A stretch of 64,000 nucleotides of DNA from Mesorhizobium sp. YM1C-6-2 (lineage in GTDB: Bacteria > Pseudomonadota > Alphaproteobacteria > Rhizobiales > Rhizobiaceae). Position numbers and translations under genes: made by a program. The number at the start of each line of letters is the position of its first letter. Position 1 is the first letter of the stretch. Location of the stretch: positions 186,001-250,000 of the forward strand of contig NZ_RCIZ01000005.1 in assembly GCF_003666685.1 (NCBI RefSeq), written 5' to 3'. This document shows, piece after piece, positions 50,830-59,528 of the stretch. A model generated the notes under the pieces. That model did no database searches. It was not told the origin of the DNA and worked only from the letters and a program-made list of their open reading frames with translations.

Positions 50830-52430
50830 CGACCGCCCCGGATCGAGTCGAGCACCTCGGCGACGATTTCAGCGATCTGCTGCGCAAGTTTGGGGGGCAC
50901 TGCATTGCCGACCTGGTGATACTGCTCGGTGCGAGGGCCGGCGAAGAAGTAGTTGTCCGGAAATGTCTGAAGACGGGCGGCTTCGCGCACAGTCAGGCTC
51001 CGGCACTGCGCGGGGTCGTAGTGAATGAAGTAGTGGCCGTCCTTTGAAATGTGCGAGGTGACCGTCGTCGATACCTGCTCCGCAAGCTGCACTCGGAAGC
51101 GGTCGGAGAACATCTTGCCGCTGCGGCCTTCCTCGACATTCTGGTGATCGGGAAGGAGATTGGGGGGGAAATCAGCGAGCTTGGGACTGCGCCCGGTCTC
51201 CTGAGCGAAGGTCGCCGCATAGAGGTAGCGGCGCAGGTCGGAGGCCATGTGGCTGCGCGCCTCGTGCGCGGTCAGGACCGGCAGGCGTTCGTCATATAGA
51301 CTGCGCAGCACGTCATGGTTCGGGCGCCGCACGACATAACGGGTGGACGAGGTGAAGCGCGGCGAATGCACTTCGATGAGCTCCTCGAATTTGAGCTTCC
51401 GTGCCACCTGGCCCGCATAGACCGCACCGTTGAGCTGCCCGCGGATGTTCATGGTGGAAATCTGCCGGACAGCGCTCAGCCACGCGTCCCGGCTGTCCTT
51501 CTCCTTGGACAGACCACTTCGGATCACAGGGAGGGAGCCGATTGTGTCTCGGACGGTGGGAGCGGCCATCTTCCGGAGAAGGGATGGCCGAACCTTCAGG
51601 TCGCTGCGGATACCAACGATGAACATCCGGTGCCGCGCCTGCGGAATACCGTGGTCCTCCGCCCGCACCAGGAAGAGCCGGGGATCCACCTCGCCCTCGG
51701 CCATCTCTTCCTCGGTGAGAGAATAGAGCCTGTAGGCAAGGTCAGCTGGAGCAGCTGGAATTGCGGTCGCCGGTCGTTGAAGGTCGCGCACTATGCGGTT
51801 GATGGCAGACTTGCCCTCGATCGTGGCCGACAGCAGCCCCTTCACATTCTCCATAACGAAGATCGGCGGCCGGTGATCGGCGATGATACGAAGATACTCG
51901 AGGTAAAGGGTGTGCTTCTCATCCTGCTCGAATCTTGGATCGCCCTTCATGCGGGAGCGACCGACCAGCGAGTAGGCTTGGCACGGAGGGCCGCCGACAA
52001 GCACCCAGTGTTTTTTTCCGGACAGCCGATCCTGGATAATCCCCCGGACCTCGCTGTGCGTGTCGGCTCCTAGGGAGATTCGCAGCGCGCTTCGTGCGGC
52101 CTCGGCATGTGCCATCGGGTGCCGGGCATATAGTTCGGTCAGTGTTATGCAGCCAGCGAGATAATTGTAATAGTCGTCCGGGGCTTCGCCTGCAGGGAAG
52201 TGCCGGAAGAAATGCCTCAGGGTTAGCGTCTGATGCGAGATCGCATCGCGCTCGATCGAGACCACGCTGCGGAACCTCTGCCGCCGGATGCCGTCGACAG
52301 CAGCTGCGAATCCCTCCCCGAGCCCACCTGGCCCCGCGAATAGGTCGACCACAGGATAGCCATGCTGCAGAACAGCATTTCTTGGGATCGTGTTAAGTTG
52401 AACTGCCGGCAATGATGCGAATTTCTCCAT
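50826..52430 (-). CDS. dcm: DNA (cytosine-5) methyltransferase
   Basis: 534 residues. C5-methyltransferase motifs in order: I VVDLFAGPGGLGEGF, IV GGPPCQAYS with the catalytic Cys near residue 147, VI IFVMENVKG, VIII QARHRMFIVGIR, and IX/X at the C terminus (LTVREAARLQTFPDNYFFAG, YHQVGNAVPPKLAQQIAEIV). The region between VIII and IX (about 200 residues) is the target recognition domain; the recognised site cannot be read from it. It provides self-marking for the linked GHKL/Z1/nuclease genes. The symbol is generic, not a claim of CCWGG specificity. Confidence 0.96.
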   Translation of the reverse strand: MEKFASLPAVQLNTIPRNAVLQHGYPVVDLFAGPGGLGEGFAAAVDGIRRQRFRSVVSIERDAISHQTLTLRHFFRHFPAGEAPDDYYNYLAGCITLTELYARHPMAHAEAARSALRISLGADTHSEVRGIIQDRLSGKKHWVLVGGPPCQAYSLVGRSRMKGDPRFEQDEKHTLYLEYLRIIADHRPPIFVMENVKGLLSATIEGKSAINRIVRDLQRPATAIPAAPADLAYRLYSLTEEEMAEGEVDPRLFLVRAEDHGIPQARHRMFIVGIRSDLKVRPSLLRKMAAPTVRDTIGSLPVIRSGLSKEKDSRDAWLSAVRQISTMNIRGQLNGAVYAGQVARKLKFEELIEVHSPRFTSSTRYVVRRPNHDVLRSLYDERLPVLTAHEARSHMASDLRRYLYAATFAQETGRSPKLADFPPNLLPDHQNVEEGRSGKMFSDRFRVQLAEQVSTTVTSHISKDGHYFIHYDPAQCRSLTVREAARLQTFPDNYFFAGPRTEQYHQVGNAVPPKLAQQIAEIVAEVLDSIRGGR

Positions 52431-52444
52431 TATAGCAAGTCAGA

Positions 52445-52894
52445 TTATCCGCCTCTCGGCTCCATGAATCGGACCCGAACGCCTGCTTCCTTGAGGAGCT
52501 CAATGGAGACCTTAAAGCCTTCTCCCCACTGCGCATCGGAAATATCCGGCTCTTGACACACCAGTTCTGACAATCCGACTTGGACGATGGCGCGCGCGCA
52601 ATCAACGCAAGGAAACCACGGCAAATAAAGCCGGCAGCCGTCAAGCGGAATGCCGTTGCGTGCGGCGGTATAGATGGCGTTGCGCTCGGCATGCTCAGTC
52701 CACAGGTACTTGCTTGGGCGCTCGTGGCGAGCATCATGGTCATCGTTCAGGCCACGTGGAAATCCGTTGAATCCGATCGACCGAATGCTGTTGTCCGGTG
52801 CGACCACGACGCACCCCACCTGGCGGCTGCGATCCTTGCTCCAGCTGCCGATAAAGCCGGCAAGGTCCATGAATCTTAGATCCCAGTCGGCCAT
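52445..52894 (-). CDS. dCMP-deaminase-like zinc deaminase
   Basis: 149 residues, deoxycytidylate deaminase family (ComEB-like). Zinc motifs are TEHAERNAIY (HAE) and WFPCVDCARAIVQ (PCxxC), with the nucleotide-binding SKDRSRQVGCVVV and FNGFPRGLNDD. Expected reaction: dCMP to dUMP. It starts two bases after the NACHT-gene stop (TGATCATG) and ends 14 bases before dcm, so it links the two halves of the operon. A metabolic role is possible, but placement inside a defence block suggests nucleotide depletion or DNA-precursor alteration (inference). Confidence 0.9.
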   Translation of the reverse strand: MADWDLRFMDLAGFIGSWSKDRSRQVGCVVVAPDNSIRSIGFNGFPRGLNDDHDARHERPSKYLWTEHAERNAIYTAARNGIPLDGCRLYLPWFPCVDCARAIVQVGLSELVCQEPDISDAQWGEGFKVSIELLKEAGVRVRFMEPRGG

Positions 52895-52896
52895 GA

Positions 52897-54879
52897 TCAG
52901 TTCCCTGCAGGAGCCACAGTGGGCTGGTATAGTCTTTCAGCAGCATTGAGGCAGCCGCGCCATAGATCGCGATTACTCAAATTATCGGTAGCTAAAAATT
53001 GTGACCTTACACAGTCGCGGACAAAATCGAGCCACCCTTCGGGTGCTTTTGCGGGATCTATCAGCAAGCTCGATCGCAGTTCCCGCTCCACCCTGTCCGA
53101 AGAAGAGATTGCTCGTGCGCGCTGCTGGATCGCTGTGCAAGCCGTTGCTCGTAGCGGGGGATCGGCAATCGCCGACAGTTCGACTGCCGATCGAACCGCA
53201 CCATATCTCACGTCTTGGTCTTCATCCTGATCGAGGAGTTGAAGAAGCTGCTCCAGAGCTGGATGGTACGGCAAGGAGCCGAGCACATGAGCGATCCGCC
53301 ACCTCACCGTGGCGTTGGCGCCGTCTTGAAGCCACTGAATCAAGTGTGAAATCATCCACTCGCCATTCGAGGCTCGCTTGGAAACGTTAGCAACCGTCCA
53401 ACCCATGATCGAGTCTTCTTCTTTTATCCTTGCCAGCGCCTCGACGGGGATCTCGCCAGTTCCTGCAAGGCCAAAGAGGCCCTTCCAATCGATGAACCAC
53501 TGCGTTTCCGAGTCGACCAGCTGAACCGCAGCGCAGACTTCACCGAAGTTCGCCGCGTCACGGAAGGGTTTTGCATCAGTCAATTGCATGAGCCTGAGTG
53601 CGTCATCGGCACGCTGGCTTGTCGCCAATACCGGATCGAAGCGCTTGTCCGCCAGCATTGCGAAAATGACGGTTCGCATCTCGGGGCCGACCGGATCATC
53701 GGATTCCCTAGCTTGGGCCAACGCATAGCCCGCCGCATACAGATTCCAGTCGTACAGCTTTTGTAGAAAAAGATCCGCGTGATTTCCGTCGAGCAACTCG
53801 AACGCGAGTTCGATAGCGTCGAAAGAACTTGCTTCAAAACTGAGGGTTCGGAAGAGCAAAGGGCCCCAAGTGTCCGCATCTTGTTTTGAGACATAATATG
53901 CAGCCAGGAAGTCATGGACGATGTGGTGCTGGAAGAATCCCCCTGCCTCGTTAAAGCAAACCGTTCCTGATTCCTTTAGCTTGGCTATGATCGGCTGGCC
54001 TACCGCCAGCTCGAATGCTTCCCGTCCGAACATACGTGAGCGCGATTGCAGGTACGCGTTGTAAGCGGCTTCCGAGACCACAAGGAGTTCGGTTTCGGAC
54101 AGTCCACCGTGCTGGCGCACTAGCCGATCCAACGTGGCCGCTCGGCCACTGCCGCCTGATCCCGCCCTCAACTCAGCATCTAGGAAGAAAGGCGATCTTC
54201 GAATGTCATCTGTAGAAAGGACGGCATCCTTGCCGAGATGCTTGCGAACCTCATCATGAGCCAGCGGGAGGGGAGAGCCGATCCACCATCGATTCAGGTT
54301 CGGAAGCTCGCGACGTACGAGCCGATCAGCGACGAGAACGGACATATTAATATGGGTAGCTACAATTTCGTCTAGCACCGCGAGGATCTCGAGCCCTACC
54401 TTGGCGCTGATCTCGTTGAGTCCGTCAACGAAAACGATCTTGCGGGACTTGGGAGGTAGACGGTCGATATCGATCGCGCCGAGTCCGAGACCCGAGAACC
54501 GCCGGAACAAGAAATCCGCGCCGTCCCCCACATTGTCTCGGGTCCACTCCGCCCATTCCGTATAGTCACCGCCGGTCCACTGCTTCAGGTCGATGAAGAT
54601 CGCAACGTGTCCGGCCGCCAATGCTCGGTTATGGAGACGCCGAAGCAGCCACGTCTTCCCGTCCCCGCCTCGCCCCGAAAGGATAGCCCGGCCAGTAGCG
54701 AGCGCGTCCTTCAGGATCTGGTCTTCGCGGAGCGTTGTTACGAAGGTGCCTGAGAGGATGTCATCATAAGATTTTGACCAGCCGGTGAGTAGGGCAAACG
54801 GGGGCTTTTGCGCTTGCCACAACTCACCAATTTCGCGAGCCAACTGCCGAACACGATCTACCAGCTTGTCGCTTTGCAT
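52897..54879 (-). CDS. NACHT-type STAND ATPase with C-terminal HEAT-like repeats
   Basis: 660 residues. Walker A LSGRGGDGKTWLLRRL near residue 69 and Walker B KIVFVDGLNEIS near residue 150; the DGLNE form is the NACHT signature. A winged-helix/helical middle follows, and the C-terminal 130 residues hold HEAT-like repeats (WRIAHVLGSLPYHPALEQLL, QDVRYGAVRSAVELSAIADP), the usual sensor part of NLR-like proteins. No nuclease or other effector domain is fused; the gene upstream supplies a candidate. ATG 54879 lies one base after that gene's stop (TGAGATG). ATG 54945 or TTG 54954 would overlap it and are alternatives. Confidence 0.85.
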   Translation of the reverse strand: MQSDKLVDRVRQLAREIGELWQAQKPPFALLTGWSKSYDDILSGTFVTTLREDQILKDALATGRAILSGRGGDGKTWLLRRLHNRALAAGHVAIFIDLKQWTGGDYTEWAEWTRDNVGDGADFLFRRFSGLGLGAIDIDRLPPKSRKIVFVDGLNEISAKVGLEILAVLDEIVATHINMSVLVADRLVRRELPNLNRWWIGSPLPLAHDEVRKHLGKDAVLSTDDIRRSPFFLDAELRAGSGGSGRAATLDRLVRQHGGLSETELLVVSEAAYNAYLQSRSRMFGREAFELAVGQPIIAKLKESGTVCFNEAGGFFQHHIVHDFLAAYYVSKQDADTWGPLLFRTLSFEASSFDAIELAFELLDGNHADLFLQKLYDWNLYAAGYALAQARESDDPVGPEMRTVIFAMLADKRFDPVLATSQRADDALRLMQLTDAKPFRDAANFGEVCAAVQLVDSETQWFIDWKGLFGLAGTGEIPVEALARIKEEDSIMGWTVANVSKRASNGEWMISHLIQWLQDGANATVRWRIAHVLGSLPYHPALEQLLQLLDQDEDQDVRYGAVRSAVELSAIADPPLRATACTAIQQRARAISSSDRVERELRSSLLIDPAKAPEGWLDFVRDCVRSQFLATDNLSNRDLWRGCLNAAERLYQPTVAPAGN

Positions 54880-54880
54880 C

Positions 54881-55963
54881 TCAATGTCCGCCAGGATCTG
54901 CTGGAAGCGTCTGTACGAACTCACTTGCAACAAGTGCAGCCGCATGAGCGGCAAAGGCCTTCCACTGCGCGCGTTGTTCGTTGTTTTCCTCGTCTGCTAC
55001 GAGATCCGATATTCCGCGGATGATCACGTATCGGGGATGGTACCAAAACGATCCCCGGCCGTGGCAGACTGCCCGTGCCATTCCAATCGATTCCATGTCG
55101 ACAGCCAACGGCTTGTCGAAAGGCTTAAGAAGTTCCCGCTGCATTTCGCTCCGGACATCCCCGAGCACTTTCTCGGCAGAAACGATGCCGCCTATATGAA
55201 TCCTGCAGGGCGCATCCTCAGCAGGCGGATGGATCATGCCATCGAGGTGGTCTCGAACCTTGAACCTTTTTGAAATCGGCGTGCAGACATTCTTCCTCAA
55301 AGGTTCTGAAGGATGGTCGACCGCATAGGAACGGACGCGAATGCTCCCGTTGTCGATCTTCAAGAACTCCACATAGTTCACTTGGTCAGCAAACAGGACG
55401 TCGCCTGGACGAATGCCATCCCTGCCGATGTTACCTTCGTTGCAGAGCCCACCCGCCACGCCCAGAAGAATGAGAATCTGTGGCCTGAGATCTTCCATAA
55501 AGTCAGTTACGTCAGCGGAAACAGGTACGTTCGACCGATCAGAGGCTTGGATCAAGACGACGTCCCACTCGCGCGCCGCAGAATCGGCTGCCACGAAATA
55601 GCCGGTGCCGGGGATGTTCACTTCAAGGCCGAATACCTTCTGAGCTGCCTCGAACTCCTCTTCGATAATCGTGACAATCCCGACCCGCGCCCGTCCATTG
55701 CGCCCGTGAGGCGCGCCGCGTATTCCACGATCAGCAGTAATGCCGGGCAACATAGCCCAGAGGCCGTCTATCCAGCCGATCCGCGCAAATGCATCAAGAA
55801 CTGACACCGAATCTAATCCCCCCCGATATAACCCCATCCTCTCTTGCCATTGTGTGTCATGCGAGACAATGTTTTTGCTGTTTTGTTCTTGCCGACGACG
55901 GATCTGATCCGCTCGCGAGTGGGCGCTGCGCCTTTGCGCACCTAATGCACTGAAATTAACCAT
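54881..55963 (-). CDS. Nucleoside phosphorylase/nucleosidase-fold protein (PNP_UDP_1)
   Basis: 360 residues as called. From ARVGIVTIIEEEFEAAQKVF onward it is a phosphorylase-superfamily domain, with IQASDRSNVPVSADVTDFME, ILILLGVAGGLCNEGNIG, the ribose-binding DMESIGMARAV and the catalytic Asp in VIIRGISDLVADEEN. These are the residues of MTA/SAH nucleosidases, so it is probably active on a nucleoside or nucleotide. PNP-type domains serve as NLR effectors in fungi and bacteria. The N-terminal 90 residues before the domain are unrecognised, and the start is uncertain: ATGs exist at 56029, 55963, 55837 and 55753. Confidence 0.8.
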   Translation of the reverse strand: MVNFSALGAQRRSAHSRADQIRRRQEQNSKNIVSHDTQWQERMGLYRGGLDSVSVLDAFARIGWIDGLWAMLPGITADRGIRGAPHGRNGRARVGIVTIIEEEFEAAQKVFGLEVNIPGTGYFVAADSAAREWDVVLIQASDRSNVPVSADVTDFMEDLRPQILILLGVAGGLCNEGNIGRDGIRPGDVLFADQVNYVEFLKIDNGSIRVRSYAVDHPSEPLRKNVCTPISKRFKVRDHLDGMIHPPAEDAPCRIHIGGIVSAEKVLGDVRSEMQRELLKPFDKPLAVDMESIGMARAVCHGRGSFWYHPRYVIIRGISDLVADEENNEQRAQWKAFAAHAAALVASEFVQTLPADPGGH

Positions 55964-56106
55964 ACCGGCGCCTTTTGTTTGAGATCTCGCTCGGATCCCG
56001 ATCGGTTGCGGCCGTTCACGCTGCGGCATGGACGTAATCGGCCTCCGTCTGATGCGCCAACACCAGACCAAGGCCTGACCCGCAACCTAGTAAGAGGTCT
56101 TGGGCT
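55964..56106. promoter_or_regulatory. Divergent intergenic region between the two defence-like operons
   Basis: 143 bases between divergent starts, so both operons are probably driven from here or from the AT-richer stretch at 55838-55960 if the upstream protein starts later. I see no clear operator. Inference from gene orientation only. Confidence 0.4.
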
Positions 56107-57039
56107 ATGAGAATTGATAGACAGCATTTCCGCCCCCCGACAGGGGACCGGCAGAGTTTGACGGGTTATCGACGCCAAATTCGACAATCGGCAGGATCAC
56201 CGCCGCCCAACCCCTCCGACAACGACATCGACAGGCTGGTTGATGAAACCATGAAGTCGGCACTCGCCGGCGTGGGCCGCGATGACATCACCTTCGGGGA
56301 ATATGCGTCACTCTTCGGTTTTTTCCGCTCAGCGGTCATGCAAGAAGGTCGGCTTCTCGAAATGGCCATTAAGTTGGCGGTTCAGCGGAACCCGGAACTG
56401 AGGTTATTGCCGGCGAAGCCGATGCCGATTGTGCCGGCGGCCCAGGAGATGCTGAAGCGGACGCCTTCCGACGAGATCAAGGGGGTCCGTTTTCCGTCCC
56501 GGGTGCATGCGACGGAGTCCTACAAGCCCGATCTCTTCGTGGTGAACAGGACATCTCATAGCGGACTGATCCTGGACATCAAGCGGTCCCTCAGCTCCTA
56601 CCGTCCGAAGGAAGTGGACCGGCTGCGGTTCAGGATGCTGGCCGTAGCAGCGATTGCTCCGGAATGGGTGGCGGAACATCGGGGGCCGCTGCTGGTGAAG
56701 ATTGAGACCGCGATCGTCGACGGCGCGGACGAGATGTCCGATCCCGAGCGCGGCGTCTTTAGGATTTCCGAAATCGACGACCTCATCGAAACCGAGGGCG
56801 CCGCCGAATTCATTAGGCAGGTCCGGGAGACGTTCTCCGGGCGGGTCCAGAATGAACTCGCGCGCCAGTGCCGGATGCTGGCGGGCGAACCTACCGAATC
56901 CCGCAAGGTCCCCAGGGCGAATCCCTCAGCCGACGACCCTGTGCCGCCTCCGGACGAGTTGGCCTCTGTCGTTCCGTTGCAGCCGTCTGCGATGCAACAG
57001 CCCCGTTTCGGATACGCCCGAAGACCCGGTCTGCACTGA
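56107..57039 (+). CDS. Predicted PD-(D/E)XK nuclease, first gene of an AAA/M41 operon
   Basis: 310 residues of unrecognised family. The signature is YKPDLFVVNRTSHSG followed by LILDIKRSLS: P141-D142, then D157-x-K159, the arrangement of a PD-(D/E)XK nuclease site at the end of a beta-hairpin. The upstream part is helical (TFGEYASLFGFFRSAVMQEG, RLLEMAIKLAVQ) and the C-terminal 60 residues are Pro/Ser-rich and low complexity. No methyltransferase is in its operon. AAGAGG lies ten bases before ATG 56107. An inactive nuclease fold cannot be excluded. Confidence 0.72.
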   Translation: MRIDRQHFRPPTGDRQSLTGYRRQIRQSAGSPPPNPSDNDIDRLVDETMKSALAGVGRDDITFGEYASLFGFFRSAVMQEGRLLEMAIKLAVQRNPELRLLPAKPMPIVPAAQEMLKRTPSDEIKGVRFPSRVHATESYKPDLFVVNRTSHSGLILDIKRSLSSYRPKEVDRLRFRMLAVAAIAPEWVAEHRGPLLVKIETAIVDGADEMSDPERGVFRISEIDDLIETEGAAEFIRQVRETFSGRVQNELARQCRMLAGEPTESRKVPRANPSADDPVPPPDELASVVPLQPSAMQQPRFGYARRPGLH

Positions 57040-57117
57040 CGGCAGCGGGCGATCCCCACCTCCATTGTCGAAATCACCGACCGCGGCCTGCCCGCGGAAC
57101 GGGAGGAGTATGTCTCC

Positions 57118-57624
57118 ATGAGAAAACCAGTCCCCTGGACGGAGCCTTTGCGGCTGACCGTCGAAACGCCGAAAACCCGCCGCCGGAAGCCAACGAATCC
57201 TGCAGATGCTGGGAACGGCATCGGAGCAGAAGCCCCGAGGTCGAAACCTCGTACGTCGCCCCGCTCGCCGGTCCGCAAACTGACGCCGACCGTGACGCCG
57301 AGCAAGGCAACGGCCTCGAAGCAGTTGCTGACCCTGCTCGGGCACAATGAATCCTGCGCCACGCTCCGGCGCGCTGGCGGCATCGTGTCCTGCGACTGCC
57401 GGATCAAGGCCATGGAAGACCCGGCCATCACGGTGGGCCTCGCTATCCACTTTGCCCGGATCAGCCTCGCGCAACGGGCTCCTCTCCCTGCCGTCATCAT
57501 CGAACTTCTGGCGCGGCGGGTCGAGGAAGGCGATCCGGCCTGCGTGATGGTTGCGGAATGGCTCGAAACCTGCGGGCTCCTCGACCTGAAACCTTTGCGC
57601 AATTCGAAGCGGAGGCCTGGGTGA
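57118..57624 (+). CDS. Hypothetical protein, second gene of the AAA/M41 operon
   Basis: 168 residues. The first 65 are basic and Pro/Thr/Ser-rich, probably disordered; the rest is a small helical domain with SCATLRRAGGIVSCDCRIKA and VGLAIHFARISLAQRAPLPA. Two close Cys pairs (SC..., CDC) might bind metal, unproven. GGGAGGAG lies upstream of ATG 57118. Its stop and the AAA start share one base (TGATG), so they are coupled. No family recognised; an adaptor or substrate-recognition role for the protease is speculation. Confidence 0.7.
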   Translation: MRKPVPWTEPLRLTVETPKTRRRKPTNPADAGNGIGAEAPRSKPRTSPRSPVRKLTPTVTPSKATASKQLLTLLGHNESCATLRRAGGIVSCDCRIKAMEDPAITVGLAIHFARISLAQRAPLPAVIIELLARRVEEGDPACVMVAEWLETCGLLDLKPLRNSKRRPG

Positions 57625-59528
57625 TGGATACCCGTCTTGCAGACCATCTCCTTTGGCGCCTGCGCCACCGTGCCGAGGCTGACGCCATCGACCATGCGGT
57701 GGAGCGTGGAATCCTAGTCGAAGAACTCCGCACCGCCGAAGGGCGCAAGGTGCGCAGCTTTGCGCCAGGACCTGCCACCGCCGGAAAATCCGAGGCCGAG
57801 ATCGCGCGCCTGCTTCAGGGTGGCGCCAGTGCGGGTTCCAGATCATCACGACGCGCGGCGGAAGACGACGAATACGGCATTGCACTGGAGGCGTTGCAGG
57901 GTTCGGTCGACCGCAGTGCAAAAGGACTCCGGAAGGGTCGCGCTGAAACGCAATCCCACGCTCTTCCGGACATGGCAAGCCTGCTGCAGGCCGTGCGCCG
58001 ATCAGCGGAGCCCCTGCGGGCGGTAGACGTCGCCACCATGCTGCTCGTCGCCCAGCCGGTTACCATGGGAGGGATATCTGTTGCAGATATCCTGGAGGCG
58101 CTGCGCGTCCCCAGTCCCATCATCACCGTTACCGGACGGGTTGCAGGATTCGAGGAGACATTCCTCGACCTGCTCGGAAGCGGCCTCATCCTCCCCGGCA
58201 AGATCGCGACATGCAAGGGCACGGTTCTCTCGCGGGACGGCTATGGCTTGCGCTTCGCGTATGATTCCGACGCTCGCTGGCACATGGTCGCCTTCCAGGG
58301 AAGCGAGTACGACTCGGAGGACCAAGAGAGAACCGCGAGGCAGGTCTTCGTCGCCGCACGAAGCGTCCATCCGATCATTGGCGTCTGCGAGGACGGGGAT
58401 CGGCTGCCAGGACTTCTTCGGCAGGCCGCCCGCATCAACCTCATCTGCGGCCCGCTTGATATGGGCATCGTTCGCCGGACGATGAGCGTGGTTCTCGGTG
58501 AGGCGCCGGAAGACGGCATCACCCACGAGCATGCCTCCGTGCTTACGCTCGCCGATCTGGCGCTGGCAATCCGGCCGGGCACGTCCGTGGAGCGGGCCCT
58601 CCAGCTTCTGGATGATCTTGCCCGCATGCGGCTGGCGTCGGCCGCAGATGATGGAAACGGCAGCGGCGCCGCGAACAAGGATTCCGGTCGGCAAACGACC
58701 AGCTGCTCGAGTGCCTCAAAATCCAGCCGAGGCAGTCCCGGATCGGGCAGCGAGCGGATCGAACCGGCCGTGCTGACAGGCACCGACCGTGATCAGTTCA
58801 TTCCTCGCATCGAGACACTGACTGGTTACGGCAAGGCCAGGGATTGGGCTCTGGCCCTCAAGCAGGATCTCGCGCTCTGGCAGGCGGGAACGCTCTCCTG
58901 GCAGGACATGGGCGTAAAATTGCTGCTCAGCGGTCCGCCGGGAACGGGTAAGACCGAATTTGCCAAGGCGCTCTGTAACACACTCGGCATTCCGTTGATT
59001 GCCACGTCTGTCGCGACCTGGCTTGAGCCTGGTTATCTCGGCGATGTCCTGAAACGGATGTCCGCCTCCTTCGAAGAAGCGGAGGCCGCCGCACCCTCGA
59101 TCCTGTTCATCGACGAGATCGACGGCATCGGCAGGCGCGGCAGCTCAGGTGAATGGAATTCATATTGGGATTCGGTCGTGAACAGAGCGCTCGAGCTACT
59201 GGGAGGCGCTGCAAAAACATCCGGCGTCATTGTCGTCGCAGCCACAAACAATCCTGGTGCCCTTGACCGTGCGCTGTTGCGTTCCGGAAGGCTGGAAACG
59301 CACATCCCCATTCCGCGGCCCGACACCACGGCGCTGATCGGCATCATTCGCCATCACTTGAAAGACGATCTCGCCTCCGTCGTAGCGAGTGCTCCACCAC
59401 GGCCAGCCCGTTCGGCCGAGGCCGGGAGCTCAGAGCCTGCCGAGGTGGTCGTTGCTGGTTCTGCCGAGACGTGGCCCGAACCGAGATCCCGTCGACATCC
59501 TGCCGAAAACAGAGGCACTCCCTCATGA
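57624..59528 (+). CDS. AAA+ ATPase, FtsH-type core, soluble
   Basis: 634 residues. The N-terminal 400 residues are unrecognised, with no transmembrane helix, and include SIITVTG- and FAYDSDARWHMVAFQGSEYD-like blocks. The AAA core runs from about residue 430: Walker A LLSGPPGTGKTEFAK, pore region ATSVATWLEPGYLGDVLKRM, Walker B SILFIDEIDGIGRRG, and second region of homology VIVVAATNNPGALDRALLRS-GRLE with Arg fingers. After PDTTALIGIIRHHLKDDL the chain ends in a Pro/Ala-rich tail; the FtsH lid helices are missing and are found in the M41 gene downstream. ATG 57624 with GGAGG upstream. Confidence 0.88.
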   Translation: MDTRLADHLLWRLRHRAEADAIDHAVERGILVEELRTAEGRKVRSFAPGPATAGKSEAEIARLLQGGASAGSRSSRRAAEDDEYGIALEALQGSVDRSAKGLRKGRAETQSHALPDMASLLQAVRRSAEPLRAVDVATMLLVAQPVTMGGISVADILEALRVPSPIITVTGRVAGFEETFLDLLGSGLILPGKIATCKGTVLSRDGYGLRFAYDSDARWHMVAFQGSEYDSEDQERTARQVFVAARSVHPIIGVCEDGDRLPGLLRQAARINLICGPLDMGIVRRTMSVVLGEAPEDGITHEHASVLTLADLALAIRPGTSVERALQLLDDLARMRLASAADDGNGSGAANKDSGRQTTSCSSASKSSRGSPGSGSERIEPAVLTGTDRDQFIPRIETLTGYGKARDWALALKQDLALWQAGTLSWQDMGVKLLLSGPPGTGKTEFAKALCNTLGIPLIATSVATWLEPGYLGDVLKRMSASFEEAEAAAPSILFIDEIDGIGRRGSSGEWNSYWDSVVNRALELLGGAAKTSGVIVVAATNNPGALDRALLRSGRLETHIPIPRPDTTALIGIIRHHLKDDLASVVASAPPRPARSAEAGSSEPAEVVVAGSAETWPEPRSRRHPAENRGTPS

